Assembly (NCBI GenBank): GCA_003133425.1
Contig: PKXI01000468.1
Location: 1-6,004, forward strand
Reading direction: 5' to 3'
Length of the DNA: 6,004 bases
Origin: Acidobacteriaceae bacterium
GTDB taxonomy: Bacteria; Acidobacteriota; Terriglobia; Terriglobales; Acidobacteriaceae
The translations under genes and the position numbers were made by a program. The notes under the pieces were generated by a model. It did no database searches. It had not been told where the DNA came from and worked only from the letters and a program-made list of their open reading frames with translations. Positions 1 through 5,403 of the stretch are shown here, one piece after another. Positions within the stretch are counted from its first letter, which is position 1, and every line of letters begins with the position of its first letter.

Positions 1-195
1 AATGAAACGGTAAGAATCTATTCGTCAAGTTCTGAGCGGGTAGTCGGAAATTGGGAAGCAAGCCTATTTGGGAGCTACTTCCGGGTGGACGGTGATACGC
101 TCGGAATAATCTTACTTAAGCGAACATTTGGCATTTTCTGGGTGATTCGGGGGCCAGTAGACGAGGCACTTAGTTGGATGAGCAGCCAGCTTTAA
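1..195 (+). CDS. Possible 3' end of an unknown protein, cut by the left edge
   Basis: Frame 1 is open from the first base to a TAA at 193-195, giving 64 residues that begin NETVRIYSSSERVVG and end EALSWMSSQL. The other two plus frames close within the first 12 bases. I do not recognise a family. The final 84 bases overlap the convergent DUF3592-like gene at 112-576, and this part (GIFWVIRGP) may only be the antisense shadow of that gene. The part before base 112 is independent of it and reads like ordinary protein. An open frame of this length is not rare by chance at this base composition, so the call is weak. Confidence 0.28.
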   Translation, partial: NETVRIYSSSSERVVGNWEASLFGSYFRVDGDTLGIILLKRTFGIFWVIRGPVDEALSWMSSQL

Positions 196-576
196 TACAA
201 GACTCTCGCGAGGCAAATCGTCCGAGACACGCAGCCAACGATCCTGCATCCGCCCATTCAGAAGGTATTGAACATGTGCCTCAGCTCCGTAGAGAATCTT
301 GCCACCAGACTGCGTCTCGAGTGTGGCGTCGACAACGTTTCTGATCTCCAGAATCTTTCCGTTGGCTGTCTCATAGGTTGAGGGAACCGTGTGAACCCAA
401 TTGACGATGACGAACAAAGCCGCAAATAAAAGAAGAAAGACGGCAGAACCTATCGCAAATCGGCACCAGACGATCGGCTGCGGCGGTTGCTTTGGTTTCT
501 TAATATGACTCTGGCTCATAGGAGACTGGAACGGCGAAATCGCCAACCAATGAAATCCTCCCATACTTAGGCCCAT
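112..576 (-). CDS. Small single-pass membrane protein, DUF3592-like
   Basis: A 154-residue protein. Residues 1-37 are polar and basic (KKPKQPPQP). One hydrophobic segment at about 39-61 (AIGSAVFLLLFAALFVIVNW) is followed by an extramembrane domain at 65-154. That domain has the DUF3592 pattern: an AxGKI strand after the membrane segment, a Y-AEAHVQY-L-NG core, and a closing P-x-KCLVYWPPNHPENA stretch. The function of DUF3592 proteins is unknown. The start is uncertain. ATG is available at 576, 564 and 519, but the only good Shine-Dalgarno (GGGAGG, 557-562 on the minus strand) lies 10 nt before a TTG at 546, which would give 144 residues. The membrane segment is kept with any of these starts. 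The gene stands alone; its 3' end may overlap a convergent frame. Confidence 0.75.
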   Translation of the reverse strand: MGLSMGGFHWLAISPFQSPMSQSHIKKPKQPPQPIVWCRFAIGSAVFLLLFAALFVIVNWVHTVPSTYETANGKILEIRNVVDATLETQSGGKILYGAEAHVQYLLNGRMQDRWLRVSDDLPRESLVLKLAAHPTKCLVYWPPNHPENAKCSLK

Positions 577-614
577 GGGCGCATGGTTGCCTAACCGGAC
601 ACTACCCCATTTTC

Positions 615-700
615 GGGTTCTGTCTGGATTACCGATCGATTAGGCACTGGGGCTGGAGCGGGTCATAGAAGATGGCCTGGGCTTTTGCGTCAAGTTGCGT
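615..700 (-). repeat. Dispersed repeat copy A (partner at 2353-2438)
   Basis: This 86-base stretch aligns without gaps to 2353-2438 in the same orientation. By hand count about 61 of 86 positions match, and the right-hand 58 bases (643-700) match at about 46. Many differences are transitions. Read on the minus strand, both copies encode a similar short peptide: here QLDAKAQAIFYDPL, continuing QPQCLIDR to a stop at 629-631. It lies in the gap between two minus-strand genes. It could be a dispersed intergenic repeat or a decayed protein tail. Confidence 0.55.
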
Positions 701-721
701 GAGCAAGGTCGAAATCTTTGA

Positions 722-746
722 GGTTGCGCGGGAGCGCCGCGCAACC
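722..746. repeat. Perfect 10-bp hairpin
   Basis: GGTTGCGCGG (722-731) and CCGCGCAACC (737-746) are perfect inverted arms around the 5-nt loop GAGCG. It lies 69 bases beyond the stop of the lectin-like gene, so it could stabilise or help end that minus-strand transcript. No T-run follows on either strand, so it is not a standard intrinsic terminator. The arms contain the same TTGCGCG string as the palindromes at 1985 and 2609. Confidence 0.6.
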
Positions 747-772
747 AGTCCTGGACGCCATGAGACTGCGGT

Positions 773-816
773 GCGGGGGGAACGCGATACAGGCACGCGT
801 TGCCCCGCCGCTTTTT
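773..816 (+). terminator. Intrinsic-terminator-like hairpin with T-run
   Basis: GCGGGG (773-778) pairs with CCCCGC (803-808), and AACGCG (781-786) pairs with CGCGTT (796-801). The stems are separated by a small internal loop and the apical loop is 9 nt. On the plus strand the stem is followed after 3 nt by TTTTT (812-816). The T-run reaches the stop codon of the minus-strand lectin-like gene. On the minus strand the same hairpin begins just after that stop, but no T-run follows. It therefore best fits a plus-strand terminator that would shield the gene from converging transcription, though no plus-strand gene ends here. Confidence 0.45.
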
Positions 817-1945
817 ACCAGGTTGTCAGTTTCACGTTGTCGATCCATTGATGGACGGGGTCGCCGTTGGCGCCTTGGTCGAGTTGATATTGGATGCCGA
901 CAGCATCTGGCCACGTGATGGGATTCACCTTCCATGCCTGGTTGAATCCGTAGCCGTGGCCATCGAGCACGAGGGTATCGTACCGATATTGCGTGGAACT
1001 GATGCGCTCCACGTACCACTGGACATGATGCCAGGTGTTGGCTGCCCAGCGCGGACAAGCGACGCCGTTTTCGATCCAGCGGTTGTTGGCGCTGTCCCAG
1101 GTATCCCAGTAGCCATCGCCAAAATCGCATTGACTGCCGATCATGAACTCTTTGCCGCCAAGGGTCTGCCACAGATCGAACTCCGATGACCAGATGTTGG
1201 CAGCAGTCGTGGAATCCTGGTAGACCCAGAAATCCCATAGGAAATGGGCGGCGCTGCTGGTCCCGGCCATGGTGTCGATGAAGAGCGCGTTGGTCCACGG
1301 CAGGCCGTCGAGGTAGAGCTCGAGGCTGCTGCCGCTCTTGGAAGGGGTGTGTTGAAACGGCGCCATCCAGTAGTTGGTGGTGTCGTTTGTGCCTTCCGCA
1401 CAAAGGCTGCATTCGGTCCAGTTGGCGGTGCTGTTCTGCATCTGGGAAAAGACTTTGGCCTTGGAGGGCGGATTGGGAAGGACGGAACTGCTGGAAGGCG
1501 GCGCCCCCACCTGAATCATCAACGTGGCGGATGTTCCAACGCTGTCACTGGTCCATGCGCGCGCATAAAGCAGATGACTGCCGTTGGAGAGGGTCAGGGT
1601 CTTGGACAGCGTGCCGGGAGTGTTGTTGGTCTGGTACGCGATGGCGTCATCGACGTAGATGATCCAGGTCGTAATGGCACTGGAACTGTATGGGACGGCA
1701 GTTACCTGGATCTTTGCCGGATTTGAACCGGGCAGGGGGCTTTGCAACCAAACACCGACCTGGCCATGGGCTGCAATTGGCAGAGCCAGAGCACACGCAA
1801 ACGCGCAAAGAAGAAGGGAAGATTTCGCCAGCGCGCACAGACAATTTCCTTTTTGCTGTGCGGCTGATTGACACGCCGGAACGCTGATATGGGGGAGTCG
1901 CCTGAAGCCGGGTGCTTTCAGGAGACTTACAGAGAATTTGACCAC
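815..1945 (-). CDS. Exported Ig-like / concanavalin-like carbohydrate-binding protein
   Basis: A 376-residue protein. A long basic N-region leads to a signal-peptide core at about 42-60 (SSLLLCAFACALALPIAAH), with cleavage probably near AHG-Q. Residues 64-146 look like a bacterial Ig-like domain: YVDD, a central L-L-SNGSHLLYARAW strand, and a TLMIQV exit. A Ser/Pro linker (147-162) follows. Residues 163-376 resemble a concanavalin-like lectin/glucanase sandwich ending IDNVKLTTW. Four cysteines (179, 182, 273, 297) could form disulfides outside the cell. A GH16-like E-F-D-L-W-Q sits at 255-260, with Gln where GH16 enzymes have the acid/base Glu, so binding is likelier than hydrolysis. The GTG start is well supported by its ribosome binding site. 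A cell-surface glycan-binding role is inferred; the ligand is unknown. Confidence 0.85.
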   Translation of the reverse strand: MVKFSVSLLKAPGFRRLPHISVPACQSAAQQKGNCLCALAKSSLLLCAFACALALPIAAHGQVGVWLQSPLPGSNPAKIQVTAVPYSSSAITTWIIYVDDAIAYQTNNTPGTLSKTLTLSNGSHLLYARAWTSDSVGTSATLMIQVGAPPSSSSVLPNPPSKAKVFSQMQNSTANWTECSLCAEGTNDTTNYWMAPFQHTPSKSGSSLELYLDGLPWTNALFIDTMAGTSSAAHFLWDFWVYQDSTTAANIWSSEFDLWQTLGGKEFMIGSQCDFGDGYWDTWDSANNRWIENGVACPRWAANTWHHVQWYVERISSTQYRYDTLVLDGHGYGFNQAWKVNPITWPDAVGIQYQLDQGANGDPVHQWIDNVKLTTW

Positions 1946-1948
1946 GAT

Positions 1949-1957
1949 TCACCTCTC
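1949..1957 (-). promoter_or_regulatory. Ribosome binding site fixing the GTG start at 1945
   Basis: On the minus strand GAGAGGTGA precedes the GTG start at 1943-1945 by 3 nt, which places its AGG core about 6 nt upstream. It matches the anti-Shine-Dalgarno complement (AGGTGA) well. No other start codon nearby has comparable support. Confidence 0.75.
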
Positions 1958-1984
1958 TATTTTCGAATTCAGACAGTGCTTTCT

Positions 1985-1996
1985 TTTGCGCGCAAA
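1985..1996. promoter_or_regulatory. Palindrome TTTGCGCGCAAA, candidate operator
   Basis: A perfect 12-bp palindrome centred about 45 bp upstream of the GTG start of the lectin-like gene. Its 10-bp core TTGCGCGCAA recurs at 2610-2619 at nearly the same distance from the divergent lysozyme-like gene. A further GCGCGC lies directly to its right (1998-2003). The position suits a dimeric regulator, but no binding protein is encoded in the window. Confidence 0.4.
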
Positions 1997-2085
1997 TGCG
2001 CGCTGACAGCGGACGCACGAGCCCCTAGCGAAAGGGCTTTGGTTCTATGAGGAATTCGATCTTTCTATGGATCTTCGGCGTATGC

Positions 2086-2105
2086 GGGACTCATCGATCA
2101 GTCCC
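2086..2105. repeat. Near-perfect 20-bp palindrome
   Basis: GGGACT (2086-2091) and AGTCCC (2100-2105) are perfect inverted arms around CATCGATC, whose own centre ATCGAT is palindromic. In total 18 of 20 positions are symmetric. It lies about 140 bp upstream of the lectin-like gene start. Its role is unknown. Confidence 0.4.
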
Positions 2106-2352
2106 TGAAGAGCCCCAGGCAAGGCAAGGCGATATCAACCTATAGGAAGGAGGCGCGGCAACCTCAAACCGAACGACGGAAACAGCACACGCGAACCGCA
2201 CAAGTGTGCTTTGTCAGGGCCCATGGAATACAAACGAGGATACACACGCATATGCGGGTGTGCAAGGGGAATTTTACCCTTAGTTTTGAGTAAGAGTGCT
2301 GGTCGTTTCCGGTGCAATGAGGATGACGAAAGGGCAGCGGCTCTGTTTTTTG

Positions 2353-2438
2353 GGGTTCTGGTTAGAATGCTGGTTAGCCGGGTAGTGGAGCTAGAGCGGG
2401 TTATAGAAGACGGCTTGGCCTTTTGGGTCGATTTGCAT
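2353..2438 (-). repeat. Dispersed repeat copy B (partner at 615-700)
   Basis: The second copy of the 86-base repeat, in the same orientation. On the minus strand it encodes MQIDPKGQAVFYNPL and then a TAG at 2391-2393, where copy A has CAG and reads on. This minus frame is open for 54 codons (2394-2555). Upstream of the shared part it contains TGKPEVTPF and LAPTWTPS, which have no counterpart near copy A that I could find. CACACGCA (2243-2250) and its inverse TGCGTGTG (2543-2550) flank this copy about 300 bp apart. Confidence 0.55.
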
Positions 2439-2608
2439 GCTAGGTGTCCAGGTGGGCGCGAGGGACGAGGGACAAAATGGGGTTACTTCCGGTTTGCCGG
2501 TCAACTGCTCTGGATGGCACACGCTGGCGCGAAGCCCATTTGTGCGTGTGCATACCTAACCCCGGAACAAACCAATTACTACTTTGGTGTTAGAGCGCGA
2601 TTTCTCCT

Positions 2609-2620
2609 GTTGCGCGCAAC
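2609..2620. promoter_or_regulatory. Palindrome GTTGCGCGCAAC, candidate operator
   Basis: A perfect 12-bp palindrome centred about 44 bp upstream of the lysozyme-like gene start. It shares the core TTGCGCGCAA with the site at 1985-1996. It ends 2 bp before a possible -10 hexamer, where a bound repressor would block RNA polymerase. Confidence 0.42.
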
Positions 2621-2622
2621 GA

Positions 2623-2628
2623 GATAAT
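2623..2628 (+). promoter_or_regulatory. Candidate -10 box of the lysozyme-like gene
   Basis: GATAAT matches the sigma-70 -10 consensus at 5 of 6 positions and lies 29 bp before the GTG at 2658. No good -35 hexamer was found at 16-18 bp spacing (TTTCTC at 2601-2606 is the best), so the promoter would be weak or activator-dependent. Confidence 0.3.
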
Positions 2629-2657
2629 CCCTCATCGTTGAAGTAAGCAATTTTTAC

Positions 2658-3752
2658 GTGAGCATGTCGAAGCCTATCAGCATCGTCGCGCTGATCCTAT
2701 TCCTGGGTCTTCCTGCCCTGTCACAGAACTCGCCTGGGGCTGACCCGAATACGCTCGCCGTGACGCCGACGACACAATTCGCACAGGTTCCTCCCGAAGC
2801 TGTTGTCAGTCCGGCGGTTCGGATGATTGCGTATTTCAAGGATTTGGACGTCAAGTTCGATGTTAATGAACTGGTAGACATTCTGCGCGACCGGAGACAC
2901 GAAGGCTGGGTCCTGGCGGCTTATCCTGATCCGAGGACCGGACAGCCGCTGATCGGAGCGGGGTTCAGCCTGGATTTACCTGAGCGGGAGCATACGCAGA
3001 CTGATCCTCTAAATCCGCACCAATTCCTGGAACCTTCGTCCGCCGATCTGTGGCGGGCGGCAGGTTTCGATCCGGGTCGGCTGGACGACGTTCTGGAGGT
3101 GTTCTACGAGCGCAAACGGCACTGGAGCAAGCGCACTTGGCGGCGCCAACTCTACAGTTTGCCTGCGCAAATCTCAGATGAGGACGCAATACAACTGGTA
3201 CGGGTTGGCGGGATTCAGGCGATCTACAACGCGAAAGCGTATTGCCGGAATTTTGATCAGTTGACCGGACCTCAGCAGATGGCAATGGCGCAATTGGTTT
3301 ATCAGATGGGTGTGAACCTGCAGCATTTCACCGAGTTTCTGGCGTTGATCAACGGAGAATCCGGATCAGCGCACGGCGAAGCAGGATCAGTATCGGAGCC
3401 GCAAGTGGCTGCGATGGATTTAACGGCTTCCTCCCTGGACGTAGACGCAGCGCTGGTTTTTGGAGGCCAGGCGCCGGAGTATTGGCAGGTCGTGCAGAAG
3501 TCTCTCATGGGGAGCCAGTGGGCGCACAAATATCGCACGCGAGCGGTCGCTGTGATTGCAATGCTCGACCCGGCATACGGAGACGATCCTTCAGCGGCGG
3601 AGCAACGTGTGAGTGCCGTATTGCGTCCATCAGTCGTGCACCGACGGCATGGATATGCTGCAGTGACCACGCGGCAAGTGGCGGCTAGCACGCGTCACCG
3701 AAATGCGGGGAAGGGCCGGACGGCTCGGACGCGAAATGGAAAACGGGCGTAG
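2658..3752 (+). CDS. Exported T4-lysozyme-like (GH24-type) protein with cationic tail
   Basis: A 364-residue protein. Residues 1-22 form a signal peptide (SKPISIVALILFLGLPALSQ), so the product is exported. The domain at about 52-310 resembles GH24 lysozymes, which cleave peptidoglycan glycan strands. E82-G-x2-L-x2-Y-x-D91 followed by PLIGAG (97-102) matches the T4 signature Glu11/Asp20/TIGIG with the same Glu-Asp spacing. LTGPQQMAMAQLVYQMGVNL (202-221) then FLALIN matches the helix that packs behind the active site. WQVVQKSLMGSQWAHKY (276-292) followed by RA and VIAMLDP fits the closing helices. The Thr26 position holds Leu98, so activity may be altered. The domain is much longer than T4 lysozyme (164 residues) because of insertions at 110-200. 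Residues 323-364 are Arg/Lys/His-rich with no acidic residue. GTG 2658 and ATG 2664 are both possible starts; neither has a clear ribosome binding site. Confidence 0.8.
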   Translation: MSMSKPISIVALILFLGLPALSQNSPGADPNTLAVTPTTQFAQVPPEAVVSPAVRMIAYFKDLDVKFDVNELVDILRDRRHEGWVLAAYPDPRTGQPLIGAGFSLDLPEREHTQTDPLNPHQFLEPSSADLWRAAGFDPGRLDDVLEVFYERKRHWSKRTWRRQLYSLPAQISDEDAIQLVRVGGIQAIYNAKAYCRNFDQLTGPQQMAMAQLVYQMGVNLQHFTEFLALINGESGSAHGEAGSVSEPQVAAMDLTASSLDVDAALVFGGQAPEYWQVVQKSLMGSQWAHKYRTRAVAVIAMLDPAYGDDPSAAEQRVSAVLRPSVVHRRHGYAAVTTRQVAASTRHRNAGKGRTARTRNGKRA

Positions 3753-3996
3753 CGGCTCACCCACTTAGCACCGCGACCGAAGCAGGGTTCTTTGCGACCG
3801 GCGGATCGGACGCCGTAGAACCTAAGAACTCGGTATTTCCTGGATCGTCGCCTATCCGTCCCTTTGACGAATGTTCGCCTCGAAAATGTACCAGCATGCC
3901 CGAAAACGAGTAAGGTCCGGGCGGGCGGTCACCCAACCGGAGCACGAAACTTTTGGGAGTCTTTCGACCGCCTTGATCGATAGGTGCCTCGGCATC
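3753..3996. other. Convergent gap between the lysozyme-like and PD40 genes
   Basis: No clear intrinsic terminator is visible for either gene. On the minus strand the frame of the PD40 gene stays open for 79 codons after its TGA at 3997-3999, down to a stop at 3757-3759. This tail has no PD40 motif and no recognised domain. Confidence 0.45.
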
Positions 3997-4926
3997 TCAT
4001 GTTGCCGATATCCATGCCCAAACAGGTGCCACGCTCTTGAATCTCCTTGTGAGCTTGCGGGACTTGACCTCGACCATGCAAATATCGAAGGTATCCAAAT
4101 CTGGATTTCGCGACTCGTTGATGAGGAGTCTTTCAGAATCGGGAGACCAGACCGGCTTTAGATTTGGGACCACATCGGAACTAAAACTCGTGAGGATCTG
4201 GGAGAACCTGCCGTCAGGCCGCATCAGGCTTGCTTGGTATCGACGTTGGCTGTGGCCGATGTAGGCAATCCATTCTCCCGATGGCGACCACGAGGGGGAA
4301 AGACCAGAGGCGATCCTGGATGGCACACCGGTTTTGATATCCACCACATAAATCTCACGGTCAACCGGGGACGGTGATTGCATGTTCAGAGCATCGAAGG
4401 CAATGAATCGGCCATCGGGCGACCAGCTGATCCCACCGCCAGGCTCCTGCCCAGGCTGTGTTATCACACTAATCTCTCCCGTCTTGAGATCGAAAACTCG
4501 AAGTCGCGGGGGCGCTCCCTGCAAATCGTGCGTCACGCACGCCAATTTGGAACCGTCAGGAGAAATGGCAACAGGCCCACGTGCATCCCCAAAGGCGGGG
4601 TAATTGGTCCATCGATCGTCGGTTAGGGAATATGTACTGACAACGAACCCAGCCTCAGAAGACGGAGTGGAATCCTGACTACGATGTGCAAATGCGATCG
4701 TGCTCCCGTCCGCCGAAATGCTCGGGCTGAAAGCCCCTTCCCCTTCTAGTATTGTTCTCGTCTTGTGTTCACCAGCGAGGAGGAGCCTGTCGGGTTGATA
4801 CCCCTCCTCTAACAACTCCGCTCCAGATATTCGCGGGAGCTTGTCCTTTTGTGCCAGCGCGGGTTGACACTGATTAAACAATTCAGAAGCGGCGAGGATC
4901 GCAACAAGAACTGTTTCTGTGCGCAT
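3997..4926 (-). CDS. Exported PD40 (TolB-type) beta-propeller protein
   Basis: A 309-residue protein from the ATG at 4924-4926. Residues 1-26 form a signal peptide (MRTETVLVAILAAS to PALAQ), so it is periplasmic or secreted. It carries repeated PD40 blade motifs: ISADGSTIAFAH (about 70-81), ISPDGSKLACV (121-131), SWSPDGRFIAFDA (167-179), SWSPSGEWIAYIG (212-224) and VWSPDSERLLIN (259-270). A final half-blade ends APVWAWISAT. Five clear blades and a partial sixth would make a small propeller. TolB-family propellers bind partner proteins; this one lacks the TolB N-terminal domain and is not TolB itself. The frame extends upstream to a GTG at 4983, but only the ATG at 4926 has a good ribosome binding site and puts the signal peptide at the N-terminus. 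The partner is unknown. Confidence 0.85.
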   Translation of the reverse strand: MRTETVLVAILAASELFNQCQPALAQKDKLPRISGAELLEEGYQPDRLLLAGEHKTRTILEGEGAFSPSISADGSTIAFAHRSQDSTPSSEAGFVVSTYSLTDDRWTNYPAFGDARGPVAISPDGSKLACVTHDLQGAPPRLRVFDLKTGEISVITQPGQEPGGGISWSPDGRFIAFDALNMQSPSPVDREIYVVDIKTGVPSRIASGLSPSWSPSGEWIAYIGHSQRRYQASLMRPDGRFSQILTSFSSDVVPNLKPVWSPDSERLLINESRNPDLDTFDICMVEVKSRKLTRRFKSVAPVWAWISAT

Positions 4927-4931
4927 CTCGT

Positions 4932-4937
4932 TCCTTT
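4932..4937 (-). promoter_or_regulatory. Ribosome binding site fixing the PD40 gene start
   Basis: AAAGGA on the minus strand lies 5 nt before the ATG at 4924-4926. This selects the internal ATG over the GTG at 4983. Confidence 0.7.
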
Positions 4938-4950
4938 CGCGCCACATTAC

Positions 4951-4956
4951 TTTATA
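4951..4956 (-). promoter_or_regulatory. Candidate -10 box of the PD40 gene
   Basis: TATAAA on the minus strand, 24 nt upstream of the ATG at 4926, matches the -10 consensus at 5 of 6 positions and would give a leader of about 18 nt. No good -35 box is seen at normal spacing. Confidence 0.4.
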
Positions 4957-4991
4957 CATCCGGCGCAAGATGCAGGAATCCACTCATGTGA

Positions 4992-5005
4992 CACTTTCGA
5001 AAGTG
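4992..5005. promoter_or_regulatory. Perfect 14-bp palindrome, candidate activator site
   Basis: CACTTTCGAAAGTG is a perfect palindrome, flanked so that TGACA occurs as a direct repeat on both sides (4990-4994 and 5004-5008). It is 66-79 bp upstream of the PD40 gene start, about 36 bp beyond the candidate -10, which suits an activator. Confidence 0.38.
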
Positions 5006-5078
5006 ACAGCTCTCCATGCCACATCAAACGATGATCGACATTCTGGGCGTGTGGTCGCCGACTCGGACCTTTGACGTT

Positions 5079-5123
5079 CTTTCGCCCCAAATGGCCTTTG
5101 CGCGTTCCATTTTTGGGGTAAAG
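5079..5123. repeat. Imperfect long inverted repeat
   Basis: CTTTCGCCCCAAATGG (5079-5094) faces CCATTTTTGGGGTAAAG (5107-5123) around a 12-nt loop. The arms pair as CTTT/AAAG, CCCCAAA/TTTGGGG and TGG/CCA with small bulges. It would form a hairpin in RNA from either strand. Confidence 0.5.
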
Positions 5124-5238
5124 GAAGTGTTGGCCGGTGATCCAACCGGTGGGCTGCACCGATAGGTGCGTCGCTTGCGGGGACGGCGGCGCTGAGCGCC
5201 GGGTATAGCGCTGACTTCGATGGCGGCTGTTCGGTGTC

Positions 5239-5263
5239 CGCTGGTTGACCTGGCTAACCAGCG
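5239..5263. repeat. Perfect 8-bp hairpin upstream of the small zinc-finger gene
   Basis: CGCTGGTT (5239-5246) and AACCAGCG (5256-5263) pair perfectly around a 9-nt loop. On the plus strand GTGTTTT follows at 5266-5272, so a weak terminator is possible, but no plus-strand gene ends here. Confidence 0.4.
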
Positions 5264-5403
5264 ACGTGTTTTGGATCACAGGCAGGCCCCTCACTTCGGA
5301 ATAGGGTCAAGTTGGCTTCCTCGTTCCAGACTGGCAGGGGTCCTTGGAGACAAGGCGTCTCATGTTTGCGGGGTTCGCAGACTTCTATAAAGGGTGGCTG
5401 ATT

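Larger units (their letters stand above)
1946..2657. other. 712-base divergent intergenic region
   Basis: No convincing gene was found here. The region separates the divergent lectin-like and lysozyme-like genes and must hold both promoters. It contains 12-bp palindromes at 1985-1996 and 2609-2620, a small AGCCC/GGGCT hairpin at 2020-2038, a near-palindrome at 2086-2105, repeat copy B at 2353-2438, and a weak AAGGG/CCCTT hairpin at 2264-2281. GGAAGGAGG at 2145-2153 looks like a Shine-Dalgarno, but no start codon follows at a useful distance. A plus frame at 2211-2627 (138 codons) is open but is probably not coding. Confidence 0.6.
4927..5403. other. Divergent gap rich in inverted repeats
   Basis: No credible gene was found in these 477 bases. 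A minus frame of 115 codons (4947-5294) has arginine-rich, low-plausibility content. The gap holds the PD40 promoter signals, the 4992-5005 palindrome, the 5079-5123 inverted repeat, a 15-bp palindrome at 5187-5201 (CGGCGCT-G-AGCGCCG), an 8-bp hairpin at 5239-5263, and a GAGAC/GTCTC hairpin at 5347-5361. Confidence 0.5.

Noticed and set aside
690..1412. Minus frame of 240 codons
   Set aside because: Lies entirely over and beyond the lectin-like gene in another frame, with Arg/His/Gln-rich content typical of a shadow frame and no domain.
1244..1726. Plus frame of 160 codons
   Set aside because: Antisense to the lectin-like gene, Gly/Val/Arg-rich, with no ribosome binding site or recognisable motif.
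2145..2153. Strong Shine-Dalgarno-like GGAAGGAGG
   Set aside because: No ATG, GTG or TTG follows within a usable distance, so no gene start can be assigned.
2211..2627. Plus frame of 138 codons in the divergent intergenic region
   Set aside because: Runs antisense through repeat copy B, has mixed Cys/Arg-rich composition and no clear ribosome binding site, and ends among promoter elements of the next gene. Not fully excluded.
3302..3691. Minus frame of 129 codons
   Set aside because: Antisense shadow of the lysozyme-like gene.
4947..5294. Minus frame of 115 codons upstream of the PD40 gene
   Set aside because: Arg/His/Ser-rich with no domain; it spans several hairpins and the PD40 promoter, and overlaps the well-supported upstream signals.
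5386..5391. TATAAA as a -10 box for the small zinc-finger gene
   Set aside because: It is only 12 bp before the ATG and overlaps the ribosome binding site, which would leave no leader; the nearest -35-like hexamer is 14 bp away.
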